From Rhizophagus clarus (lineage: Eukaryota > Glomeromycota > Glomeromycetes > Glomerales > Glomeraceae): a stretch of 64,000 bases of DNA. This document shows positions 21,313-32,233 of the stretch, piece by piece. Below the pieces are notes generated by a model. That model saw only the letters and a program-made list of their open reading frames with translations, was not told where the DNA came from and ran no database searches. A program made the position numbers and the translations under genes. Location: positions 682,001-746,000 of the forward strand of contig BLAL01000278.1 in NCBI GenBank assembly GCA_015698045.1, read 5' to 3'. Numbering within the stretch: the stretch's first letter is position 1; each line of letters opens with the position of its first letter.

Positions 21313-21497
21313 TACCGTATTTTTCCAATATTAGTCACCCCCCCCGAAATTAAGCACCACCCCCAAACTTTTCAAGTTTTGTTAAAAAAAAATCATATAT
21401 AAAATACTAATAAAAAATCTTCCAAAATTAAACACCCCCTAAACTTTTCGCTCAAAATCCTTGCAAAAAGGGGTGCTTAATTTTGGAAAATACGGTA
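21313..21497. mobile_element. Small Tc1/mariner-type MITE (185 bp)
   Basis: Terminal inverted repeats TACCGTATTTTTCCAATATTA and TAATTTTGGAAAATACGGTA (one mismatch and one gap), with TA at each outer end. The interior contains AAATTAAGCACCACCCCC and, in inverse, GGGGTGCTTAATTTTGG, so the element folds back on itself. No transposase. The TACCGTA termini and TA target fit the Tc1/mariner group. Confidence 0.85.
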
Positions 21498-22073
21498 CAT
21501 AAAAATGGCTTATAAATGTTTGTAAATGATTCGAAATTACTTATATTTTATTTTAAGAATTTATTTATTTTAGCATAAAATAAATTTTATGCAGAAAAAA
21601 AAAATCCATATATTCAAAATTCAATGAAAATTAGAAAATTTTTCATTTAATTTTCGGAGTTTTCAAGATTTAATTGTAGTAATAAAATTGGTATGATCAA
21701 TTTTATTCCGTTTCTTCCACTTAAAATACATATTTTTAGACTTGAATGAAAATTTGACTAATAGAATAATATTTCTGTACCAATTTTAGGGATGATCATC
21801 AATTTTAATAATCATTTTCATTAATTGCTCTATAATCACTTCCTTATCAAGTATTCGATGATCAGACCACTCAATATATATTACATGTACGTGCATATAC
21901 TAATTATTAAATTAATATTAATCAAGTTAAATTCTTTGTAAAATATTAAATGGCAAATTATTACTCAGCCTAATCTGATTAAAAATCATACTAACCCTAC
22001 ATCTTTTTTGTTTAGATATTTTTTTAAATAATAATAGAAAAAGTAAACGGAATTGTCGATCGTCGTGATGTTT

Positions 22074-22151
22074 ATTTATTACACGAATACGCCACTCTCG
22101 CTGAATATATTTATTTAAACAATTTTTATTGTCGGAAAAAAAAAACAAAAA
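22074..22151 (+). promoter_or_regulatory. Upstream module of F-box gene 4
   Basis: TTTATTACACGAATACGCC at 22074-22092. The bases TTACACGAATACGCC are identical to those before gene 9. An A-rich tract (about 22136-22152) leads into the ATG; the opposing T tract is not preserved. Confidence 0.5.
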
Positions 22152-23624
22152 ATGTTTGTTAAAGACGTACTTTTCCTAATTTTAGAAGAATTAAAAGACG
22201 ATAGAAAATCTCTCCATTCATGCCTTTTTGTTAATAGAACCTGGTGTGAAATAATAGTACCGATATTATGGAAAATTCCTGGAAAATATACTCTGACCAG
22301 TAACGCGAAGAGTTCTTTATTTAGTGTAATACTTTTACATTTATCAGAAGAATCAAGAGAAATTTTGAAGAGTCAAGGTATTAATCTTTTTATAGAAGAA
22401 TATCGACGACCATTATTTAATTATATTAGTTTCTGGAGATATTTGAATTTATTTCTTATAGAAAGTATGATCGTTTCTATAAAAAATATTGAAAAGTACA
22501 ACATATCTATTATAAGAAGAGAAGTATTGAATTTATTTGTTAATAAATATACAAAATATATTTATCTTGATATCCCGGAACAATTTAGTTATCAATTACA
22601 TCAAATACCAGGTGCTGAGCATTGCTTTTCAAGACTTGAATGTCTTCATTGTGATGATAATACCGATCAAAATATTTTAAAAGGATTGGCTAGAATAAGT
22701 AAATCAATTAGAAGATTAAAATTTTATATTATGCAATGTAATAATAATGATAATTCAGGAATTATTGAATTAATTGAAGCTCAAAAAAAATTGGTTGACG
22801 TTCATTTGATTTACTTTTATACGAATATGAGAAATGAACCATATTGTAAAACTCTTGAAGAATCATTAATTAAAAATTCCGATACGATTCAATATTTAAG
22901 AATTGGCTGGAAACCTACTACGAAAATTCTTACAAACCTCGTAAATTTGATAAGTTTGGATATAAATTTAAATTTATTAGGAAACGCAAATTGGAATCAT
23001 TTAGGGAAAGTATATTTACCTCGTTTAAAATATTTAAGAGCTCAGCAAGTCCCATCTAAAATTTTGGCGAGTTTGATTGAAAATACAGAAGGTAATCTTA
23101 CTGAAATAAGCATACTTTATGAAGGTGTTGATAATAGAGAATTAATTCGAGCAATTTATCAAAATTGCCAAAATCTTAGATATCTTAAATTATCATTTAA
23201 TAATGATAATATCACCGAACTAGAAAATTTATTAATTAAATGTCAATATTTGAATGGATTGGTTATTTTTACTGATGAAATAAATGAACCTGATTGGGAT
23301 GATTTATTTGAAATATTGACTAAATCTTCGCCAAGTAGTTTGTATAAGTTTAAAATTTCTTTTATTTGGTCTTTTAAATTGTTGGAATCTTTAAGATTAT
23401 TTTTTGATGGTTGGGAAGGCAGACATCCTATGCTATTACATACAATTCCTATTGATAAATATTATTCAAACGTGAAGCAATCACTACAACAACTGCAACG
23501 ACAAATAGAAAGCTTAATCAAAAAGTACGAAGCGAAAGGGGTTATTAAAAAATATGATACTGATTTGTATGAATCAATTTTTGAAGAATTCGAATGGATT
23601 CAAAAGAAGTTGCTTTTTGTCTAA
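22152..23624 (+). CDS. F-box/LRR-like protein (gene 4)
   Basis: 490 residues, intronless. F-box at residues ~2-44 (KDVLFLILEELKDDRKSLHS, CLFVNRTWCEIIVPILWKIP). The remainder is LRR-like: LEESLIKNSDTIQYLRIGW, NCQNLRYLKLSF, LENLLIKCQYLNGLVIF, FDGWEGRHPMLLHTIP, then a Gln-rich LQQLQRQIESLIKKYEAKG and a tail IFEEFEWIQKKLL that is longer than in most copies. It shares the Gln-rich insert, the DTDL segment and the extended tail with gene 9, so the two form a subfamily. Predicted SCF substrate receptor. Confidence 0.93.
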   Translation: MFVKDVLFLILEELKDDRKSLHSCLFVNRTWCEIIVPILWKIPGKYTLTSNAKSSLFSVILLHLSEESREILKSQGINLFIEEYRRPLFNYISFWRYLNLFLIESMIVSIKNIEKYNISIIRREVLNLFVNKYTKYIYLDIPEQFSYQLHQIPGAEHCFSRLECLHCDDNTDQNILKGLARISKSIRRLKFYIMQCNNNDNSGIIELIEAQKKLVDVHLIYFYTNMRNEPYCKTLEESLIKNSDTIQYLRIGWKPTTKILTNLVNLISLDINLNLLGNANWNHLGKVYLPRLKYLRAQQVPSKILASLIENTEGNLTEISILYEGVDNRELIRAIYQNCQNLRYLKLSFNNDNITELENLLIKCQYLNGLVIFTDEINEPDWDDLFEILTKSSPSSLYKFKISFIWSFKLLESLRLFFDGWEGRHPMLLHTIPIDKYYSNVKQSLQQLQRQIESLIKKYEAKGVIKKYDTDLYESIFEEFEWIQKKLLFV

Positions 23625-24133
23625 GTAATTATTGGGTTTATTATTTTTTTCGTTTTTTTTTTTTTTATTCATGTATATTTTTATTTTAAATATGTAATAA
23701 ATAAGTATATAACGATAACAGTATTATTAATTTGTTTTTTATTTTCACTTTCAATGAAATATCTAAATTATTACAATTGAATTAAATGAATTAATGTTAG
23801 GAATTTGTATAATGATTTTTATTAATGTCTGCGATTTTTAGCAAATCACTCTGTTGCACGTTTCAGAGTCGCTGCTTTGGATCACATTTCGGAACGAAAC
23901 GATGGTAATCAATTTCCAAGATGTTTTTCCAATAACTCAACATTCTGCTAACTCCCTCTATTAAAAAAATATTTAGTGCCTTGCCTAATAACGAACACTG
24001 ACAAGAAAAACCTAAGATGAATACAATAATAAATATGAAAGTGAACCTATTGCCGAAAAAAATAAGGTAATCATACAAAACAGCTCAGTTTTCTACAGTC
24101 AAAATGTCTAATATGTCAATTACTCATTTTGAC
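23625..24133. other. Intergenic stretch
   Basis: The 3' flank of gene 4 has AATAAATAAG near 23697. A minus-strand frame at 23863-24078 (containing GKALNIFLIEGVSRMLSYWK) is short and unrecognised; it could be a relic but is not called. Confidence 0.4.
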
Positions 24134-24145
24134 ACTAGTAGTGAG

Positions 24146-24393
24146 TAGTGTTGTTAAGTACAAGTCAAACCGAACCGGACCGAACCGGACCGATGGGAAT
24201 CGACTTGGTTTGGCTGGAAGGTTCTTGTGTCGCGGTCCGGTCCGGTTCGATTTGATTACCAGGTTGATGGAACTGATGGAAGTTGATGGGACCGATAGTA
24301 ACGACTTCATCGGTTCGACTTGGAGGTCCAAGTCAATCGGTTCGGCTTGACTTTGGTTTCAAGTTGGACCGAACCGAATCGTTAACAACACTA
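24146..24393. mobile_element. hAT-type MITE (248 bp), GC-rich
   Basis: Perfect 12-bp terminal inverted repeats TAGTGTTGTTAA / TTAACAACACTA fit the hAT end rule (YARNG). The 8-bp flanks GTAGTGAG (24138-24145) and GTAGTGAA (24394-24401) match at 7 of 8 positions, as expected for a hAT target duplication. The interior is rich in direct and inverted ACCGAACCGG/CCGGTCCGGTTCG motifs, so overlapping frames on both strands appear open without being genes. No transposase. Confidence 0.85.
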
Positions 24394-24401
24394 GTAGTGA
24401 A

Positions 24402-25808
24402 CATACTGATATATTTCAATAGAATAATAGAAGTCTGAGAAAGGATGTCATATTAAAACTATATTAACATTGTTTTTATTTTTTAAAAAAAAAAATTATA
24501 ATAGCTTGAAAGTGTTTGATGATAATGATGATGATAATGATGATGATGAAAGCCTTCACAGATATTATTTTAAAAGACTCTTTAAAAAAGTTGAAGAATT
24601 TGAACGTAAAAATTGATAATTTGATTTCTTTATTATCGGTTTTATATGCACGGTTCTTACTCGAATCTCTGCATTTTAGGAAAATTCCGTGGTATTGCGA
24701 TTATTGAACAAGAACCTGAAAATATAAGGAAAGTTAATTTCACTTATACGTAATTTTGTGCTACTTAATCTTACAAAAGCTAATTATAATAATAATTAAA
24801 AATATCGACATTCAAGATTTAGTGCTTAGCAAAACAAAATAAATTTCAACCAAGAACCGATGAAATTGTATTAAAATAATAAAGTTATAAAAATAGACAC
24901 GTACATTATCGTATCTCAAACAAAACCTTTTCCAACGTTTAAAACTGGACGTTGTCCTTAAGAATGTCAAATTCACTATATAATATTTATAGCAAAATTT
25001 ATTTTATTTTTTAGATAATGTATTTTTATGACAAACCTACGTCTTTTACATAAAATCTTAAGTCTATCTTAATGAAAATAAGAAACTTTTAGCTCTTAAA
25101 TAATTTTGTCGTTAGAACATCATTTGATACAATTAAATCATATCTTGATTTTTATAATTTTCATTTCATCTGATAATTAATGCATAGTATATATTACTAG
25201 CTATCTGTCCTCAAGATCCATTTTATATATCTCATATTCTTAATATTCTTTTTTTAGTTTTTATATTTCATAATTTTAGTTAGTCATTAGTTCAATTTAT
25301 CGCACGACAGTCTTTACGGGGACTAAAAGTTGAAATTGTGAAATTTTGGGTCCCAACGGTATAACTTAAGTCTTGATACGTCCGTGAAGTAATTCAGCAT
25401 AATTTTATTATGTATTCAATTCAATAAATAACTTACGTCTTTATGGACTTTACCAGCATTATGAATATCTAACAGCCAGTTGCAACATGATGATAAAAAT
25501 TTTCATTCAGAAGAACAAGATGAATAGATGGTAAGTAATTTTATATAATAAAAAAAGGAGTATTCAGAAAATACGTAAATTATTTGAAGAATTATATATT
25601 TTATGAATATTCTATAAAAATTTTAGTAAATATGCGTATAAAAAAAAAAAAATTAAGAGCCATTTTCGAATATTTTTTAAATATTCTATGGACATTGCAT
25701 TTTACGTATACTGTTTATTCTATGTATGCTTTCTCAACATTTCATTTTTATGTGTAAAAGCTTTTCTAATATTTATACTCTAAAAAACCTTGCGCATATC
25801 TTAAAGGA
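24402..25808. other. Gene-free stretch with ATG/ATA microsatellite
   Basis: A (GATGAT)n microsatellite lies at about 24517-24550. The remainder is AT-rich without credible coding sequence. Confidence 0.45.
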
Positions 25809-25809
25809 A

Positions 25810-26123
25810 TTGTGGCGCAGCGAAAAATGCAAAAAAAAAGGTTGTAAAATAGACAATTTTGACTGCTCTGCGGTTTTGAACACCACTTTTTAGTCTATTC
25901 AAATTAATCAAATAAAACTTTTTTTTCGCTAAATCACATTTTGGATCGGCAAAGACGATAAAATCAATTATATATGTATAGTCAAAAACAGCTTTTAAAA
26001 CTGTCTTTCTAACTTTACATAAACTTGTAGAGCGGGAAAAAGACACCCAAGATAAAATTCTAAAGGCTCTACGATAAAAGGAAGAATAGTTATTTCTCTT
26101 TTTTTCAAATTGCCGCGCCACAA
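25810..26123. mobile_element. Candidate MITE bounded by TTGTGGCGC repeats
   Basis: TTGTGGCGCAGC at 25810 and GCCGCGCCACAA ending at 26123 form a short inverted repeat with one mismatch. A minus-strand frame runs through nearly the whole interval (with KAVFDYTYIIDFIVFADPKC), which is unusual for a MITE and could be captured coding sequence. Class unknown. Confidence 0.45.
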
Positions 26124-26327
26124 AACCTGTCTTAGATTTTTAGATATGCAAAGCTTGCACACAATGACTAATGTCAATTAAAAAAAATATATATACACTT
26201 TCGGCTTAAAAGTGTTAAGAAAGATAACATTGAAGAATAACTTGATGTCGAGAAGTTGAAACTCAACCGTACGTTTAGGAGTTGCTTCTAACTAACACTG
26301 TAAAGACAAATATTCCTATCATTACGG

Positions 26328-27628
26328 CCCTATGAAAAAACTGTGTGTGATTTTTGTTGAATTAACATTCAATTAAATTTACTACAATTTCACTACAATT
26401 TCTATATATTTGACCGTACAATAATTGTGCAATAATTGTGCTAAAAATTGCAATAAATCACACAATAATTGCATGGTAATTTGTACAATAATTATCCTAT
26501 TTTTGTCCTGAATTTATATGATTATTGTCCAATTTTTGAGCCAAATTTTAGGCCGAATTTTAGGTATTATGATAGGTCAAATACTAAAATTTTACAGTAA
26601 TGACAGGCAAATTTATAAAGTAAAATTATGAATTTTTATTAATTAAAATATAAATATACAAAATATTCATAAATAAAATACTATATTTTGATATAAATCA
26701 TAAATGTAGAAAATATAAGAAAATAAAATAAAGTATGTTAGTAATAGTAAAGTATCAAAGAAGAGTAAATTATTAGTGTAAGAAAATTATAAGTATTAAA
26801 ATAAAAAGTATGAAGTTAGTAAAGAAAGCAAATTAGTAATGTTGAAAAATAAATTATTAGTATTTAGTAATATATAAAAAATATGATTAGCAAGTGTTGA
26901 AAGTAATAATAAATTATTAGTGTTAGTAGTAAAAAAAGTATGAAGTTAGTAAATAAGCAAGTTAATAATGTTAAAATGTAAAAAAGTTAGGAAAATAAAT
27001 AAGAAAACAAGTTTTTCTTACCTGAAATTTTGAAGTTAAAAAAAAGGTTTTAAAAAAAAAAAACAAACATTTCGCGTCATATTTATTTTGATGATCAGAT
27101 CACGTGATTAATATACAATTTTAAGATGCATAAATCTGGCCAAATTATAATTCTGGCCGGAACTAATTCTGTAACTTAAAAAAGTTTGGATTTTTTTTAG
27201 TTACGAAGCACTACAAAAATTGTACCAATAGGTCCAGAAGATACCCATTTATAAACAAATATGCAGTTGAATTTTGTGTAAACTTACTGCATAAATCACT
27301 TAGGAAAATATATTCATAATGATGGTTAAAAGTGGTCTATTTGCCCCAAAAAAGGGGTCAAATATTGTATGGTAGGATTACTCAAAAATTGAATGCTTTC
27401 TGTATCTTAAATACAAATTTTATACCTAAAATTTTTATTGCACAAAAATTGAACATTTTCTATATTTTAAATTTAAGTTTATTTTCAATTGTACAAAAAT
27501 TGCACACTTTTAATACACTATAAATAACTGCATGGTCATTTTTATCCAAAAAACTGCAATAATTGAATGATTTTCACACAGAATCGAACAAATATTGCAC
27601 AAATATTGGATGATCTTTTTTCATAGGG
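26328..27628. mobile_element. 1.3-kb element with CCCTATGAAAAAA inverted ends
   Basis: CCCTATGAAAAAA (26328-26340) and TTTTTTCATAGGG (27616-27628) are perfect inverted repeats. The interior is low-complexity, with many AATTG/CAATAATTGTGC motifs near both ends and direct repeats such as AAGTATGAAGTTAGTAAA (about 26805 and 26938). No transposase is seen, so it is non-autonomous. No clear target duplication. Confidence 0.6.
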
Positions 27629-27716
27629 CGGATGGTAAGTGTCTTCTCAACAAGAAATTTGTAGTAACAAAATATCGAGTTTGATCTGATTGCTTTTTTT
27701 TCGCGCTAATGCAGGT

Positions 27717-27974
27717 AAAGGTACAATAGAGGAAGTATTGAGAGAGGTGGAGTCTTACTGGACAAAGTTGAAAGACAAGCTAGTCAAAAAAATCGAATTG
27801 GAAGAATTTAGAGTTTCAAACCACATATATAAAAATAGTATTAATGCATCCGGAATTCCTACGATTAATAAAAGTCCTGCATTCATTTTGCATTCATTAC
27901 CAGACTCTGACAATAAAGAAGGCTACATCTCTGAAGATATACTTTCCGCACTACATAAAAATGTTATGGTTTAA
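27717..27974 (+). CDS. Partial coding stretch of unknown family
   Basis: An open frame directly after the right end of the 1.3-kb element reads GTIEEVLREVESYWTKLKDK, then a charged segment and SEDILSALHKN, ending at a stop at 27974. It follows CTAATGCAG, which resembles a 3' splice site, so it may be a terminal exon or a gene fragment cut off by the element. Amino-acid composition is protein-like. No match recognised. Confidence 0.35.
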   Translation, partial: KGTIEEVLREVESYWTKLKDKLVKKIELEEFRVSNHIYKNSINASGIPTINKSPAFILHSLPDSDNKEGYISEDILSALHKNVMV

Positions 27975-28660
27975 CATCGACTCTTTTTAATAGGTACTTC
28001 CGGGTAAGAATAAGAATATTTGCAAGCCAAGTTGGCTTAAATGAAGACATGGCGAAGACAAATGAATGACTTCCTTCTAAATTGGAAATTTTCTAAATTG
28101 AAATCATTTCTTTAATAGAATTTTATTATCGTTATGATACATAGTATTATCATTCATTGCTGATAATAATACATTAAATTGCAAAATAAAATCAAAATAA
28201 AATCGAATCGTCTTCTATGCATTACAATGATTTTAATTTATCAGAAGCTAGGAGCCTAGGATAAATACTTTGGTTTATTCTCCTTTTTTTTATACAATAT
28301 ATGTGTATTTTGTGTGACTAGATTTTTTTTTGCAAATTGCGCTAATATCACTAATATTTATTGGATTGTTAACTCTGATAGTTATAAAACTAATTATGCT
28401 GTAATACAAGTAATAATATTAGGATGGGACTAGTGAATTTGATCGATACTTGTTCGTACCATACATATACCGTATGATCATAATTCAAATATTTGACATG
28501 TTATTATAAATTAAAAAATAATATATTGAAATATTAAAAATGTATTCGTTATTTTAAAACGTTTCATACGATCACTTTATTATGATTTCATTAATAACCA
28601 ATTTAACTAATCCTATATTATAGGAAAATTAACAATTAATACTATGTAACTAACTAATGG
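27975..28660. other. Gene-free AT-rich stretch
   Basis: Nothing recognised. It forms the 3' flank of the minus-strand gene that ends at 28661. Confidence 0.45.
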
Positions 28661-30989
28661 TTAAATTTGGTTAGATTTTTCATTCAATTTGTAATTCCAA
28701 ACATGGTACCAAAGATGTTGCTTTGGTTCAATTGGAATTTCTCCTTGAACTTTCAATTTATTAATCCAATTTTTAAGTGGCGTCTCTCCGTTTCTCGTTA
28801 AAGATGGTTTCAAACAATCCAATACATATTTAAATAATAAATCACCAGTAAGATCAGGGATTTCAAGTATACTGGCAACATAATCAGCTGATTTAGCTTC
28901 AATACAAATTGGACCCCAAACATCATTTCCTACTCCCCAACTACCGCCACCATTATCTGCTTTAATTCCAAGTACAAATATATGATTAGAGGTAATATCT
29001 GAAAATTTTTTTTTATGACTGTAATAATAAGGATGAATGTTCATTGGATCTCTAAATCCATTCCTCACACGTTCATCCTCCTCAAAATATCTGAAATAAA
29101 TTAAAATAATTTGTAATTAATTACTTATTGTAAAAATATAATTAATTATTCTAGTAAATTATAAAGCGTACATGTTAAAACCTTCATTATCTTCATTTTC
29201 ATCATCATAATTATCATCATCTTTATTATTATCATCTCTTAAATAAAATAATTGCTTAGTAAATAGGTATAAATAAATAACATGCAGAAACTAAATTAAG
29301 AAGCATACCTATTTTCATTATTATTATTATTATTTCTTAAATTAAATAAATGAGCATAAATAAGTAAAATACAGAAAAATAAATTATAAGTTATTAACGT
29401 TTAATAAAATCTACCTTAATATTTCCAAGTCTTTACTAGGTAAGATTACAACGGATACTGTCCAATCAGCATTTGGATTGCATTCGCGTTCAACCAAACA
29501 TAGAGTTGTAATAATAGCTGTTATTGATATATCACCATTTACAGGAGAAGTAATCTTAATTCCAGTTCTACTAGCATCAGATCCATAAAACTGAGGCAAA
29601 CCCTGCAAATCTTCAAGGGATGAAATTATTTCGGTATATGGACGAATAGACTCAAAAATAGCTTGAGTTTCTGGGTCAAGTAATATTACATCAGGCTTTA
29701 CTTGTTTTATAGGAAATTTTTCAATTACTTTCATGAGCAATTGATAATAAATCTTTATCAAGATTTGAAAGACGAGGATAATTGTCAATTGCAAATTGAC
29801 GGAACCAGCCTTTAGTTAATGTAGTGCAAATTCTAGCAAGTGCCAAGTTGTAAGAATTTTCTTGATTTTTTGAGACCATCGGAATAAGATATCTTTCAAG
29901 TGCAATGACCATTGTTTCTTCTTTTACGCAATTAAGTTTTGTTTGATAATCAAGTTCTTCAAAAAGAGATTTTTTTATCCACGCTTTAGACTATATTATA
30001 TAATTAGAATAATTAGCATTTAAATAAAATTTAATATAATAGATAAATATAATAAATTTTTATACCTGGTCATCCTTTAAGCCTTTATAAATTGGATGAT
30101 CACCATACTTAACAAGTTCATGTAAATCATCGTGAGGAACGCGTTTTTGTACAAAAAGATTATCATCATGATCTAAGAAATCTTTATTGGACATGTTTAA
30201 GTTGATATGTGCAGCTGGTTGACCTCGTATAATTTCAGTTTCTTTAATACGAGTTTTCAACATAAGTTCAATTTGTTCATCACGTTGTGGACTACATAAT
30301 GGTTGAGTTGATAATGCTTTATTATAATTCAACAAAATTCTTAACATATGCAAATCCATAATATTTCTATGAAAATTGACTGGCCAGTAAATATGAGATG
30401 TTTTCAAAGCTTCAAGAATTTTCAATGGAGCAACAATACATAAAAAATTCGATAATAATGAAAACATAGTTTTATCTTCAACATTACGACACAATTCCAA
30501 GATCATCAGAGAACTTATCTTTGATTGAACATCATTAAACATTTCAAATTCAATTTTATTGATTTCATCATCATCTAACATATCATTATTGCTGTCTTTA
30601 TTCAAATTCACATTTGATTTCATGTTCCTGAGATCTACTTTATCAGAGGCTAGTTCAATATCGAAGTTGATAGGTTTTCCATCCGTGGAACGCTCAATAC
30701 ATTCTCCAACAAGTTTTAGTCCACCTCCAGGATAGTGAATTAATTTTATATTATTAAAAGTTGCACTGGATTCTTCAATTTTATTAATAAATAAAATTGT
30801 TTGTAAAGGAGTTGCTACTAAATCCCAATCATTAGGTTCACGAAAAGAAGGGACATGCCATTTTGCAGCAAGCGATCCAATAAGTACAGGATAACCTATA
30901 AGAGGAGTGTTGTTTTCTTTCTTGGTAATATTATTTAAAATGATCGATACGTTCTCATAATTGTTAGCGAGAATTTGAGGATTAATCAT
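28661..30989 (-). CDS. Spliced gene with nucleotidyltransferase-fold-like N-terminus (one frame slip)
   Basis: Minus-strand exons: 30989-30066, 29990-29415, 29335-29309 (27-nt microexon), 29237-29172, 29090-28661; introns of 71-81 nt are all GT-AG. Exon phases agree throughout except within exon 2. There, one extra base near 29729-29731 shifts frame between LLSIAHE and VIEKFPIKQ. The frame-corrected product is about 673 residues. Near the N-terminus, IGSLAAKW followed by NDWDLVAT (residues ~38-60) has the G-S...D-x-D pattern of nucleotidyltransferase folds; activity is unproven. Exons 3 and 4 encode an Asn- then Asp/Glu-rich linker. The C-terminal exon includes GGGSWGVGNDVWGPICIEAK. I chose the ATG at 30989 because upstream frame encodes only a purine-rich leader. 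The slip may be a sequencing error or early decay. Confidence 0.7.
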
Positions 30990-31094
30990 TTTTCTTTTCT
31001 TTTCTTTTTTTTTTTTTGAAGCAATAGAAATAGATCTGAAAAAAAAGGAGATAATCAAAATTACTCTATATATACTGATACATGTCGTATACAA

Positions 31095-32233
31095 AATACG
31101 AAAAGATTTAATCAGCCACTATTTAATCATTTTAGTTCATATTATACTTTATTGTAAGGGGTGATTTGTGAATACAATTTAATTATAATGAAACGAATAT
31201 TATATCATTTTAATTCATGTGAAAATTATATTCATTTATTCATACTATGTTACGAAATACGCTAGTAAATTTACTTTCATGGCAACGATTACGAATACGT
31301 GGAAGAAATTAATATTAGTTGGTCAAAGATCAAGATATCACGGTTTCACGGTCCGATATTATTGGACAAACGTTACGAAAAACGAATGGTGAAGTTAGTT
31401 GCATAGGAACTAATTTTTATAATTTTATTACACATTATTGCTTTAAATAACAAATTTATTTGTTAAAATTATTTATTTCGTAATTGAAATTTCTTTCAAT
31501 ACTTTTTCCAATAAAATGACTCATCCTATTATTACTATTGGCTTTAGGTAGCTCAATTATCGCATCAAGTTTATCATTTGTTTGGGTCTCAATCCACAAA
31601 AAATTGTTTTCACGTATTTTATCAAATTTTATAGGTTATTATATACGTTATGATTTACCTTCAGTAGCAGAGGCATCTTATTCTTTTAGCTACACTTGTA
31701 TTGAAAGAATAGTTAGAGATAAAGACAATGAAATATTATTATTATCAATAAGTTATCATACAGCCAAATAGGATCATGCTTTTTTCATCATGCTGATATT
31801 TTTTATTTTAAGCTATAAATAAACAAAATTATTGTTGATATTTTTATATACTAAAATATCACGTAAAACTGGAAGTAGTATTTATAAGCATAATCATCAG
31901 CGGTTGCAGGATAAAATATCATCCGAAGTGCTTCGCAGTTCGGTGATATTCTAACCCCCCTATTAAATAACTATGACGCTAATCATAATTGAAATAGTTT
32001 GTACTTTGTTAATTAAATGTAATAAATATATTTCAAAGCGATTTGCTCAATTACAAACTGATTTTATTTATGTAAAGCTTTACATGATACTCTATAATCA
32101 GTGTCGAACAATCAAAATAAAAATAAGTAAATAAATAAATCAATAATGTTATTAAGATACAAAAAGTACTTTTCCAACTTAAAAAATGTCAGCATAGAAC
32201 TGATCATTTTTGCTATATAATTTATAAATTGCT
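31095..32233. other. Intergenic stretch with a stem-loop
   Basis: AATATCATCCGAA (about 31914) pairs with TTCGGTGATATT (about 31943) around a short loop, followed by a C-run. This looks like the end of a degenerate mobile element. A plus-strand frame at 31538-31771 (IRYDLPSVAEASYSFSYTCI) is not supported as a gene. Confidence 0.4.

Noticed and set aside
24116..24350. Overlapping open frames on both strands
   Set aside because: They lie wholly in the hAT-type MITE and come from its GC-rich inverted repeats.
29700..29735. A 28-nt GT-AG intron in place of a frame slip in the nucleotidyltransferase-like gene
   Set aside because: It would restore frame but is far shorter than the other introns (66-81 nt) in this window; kept only as an alternative.
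31538..31771. Plus-strand 77-codon frame
   Set aside because: Non-ATG start, no recognised motif, no splice or promoter context.
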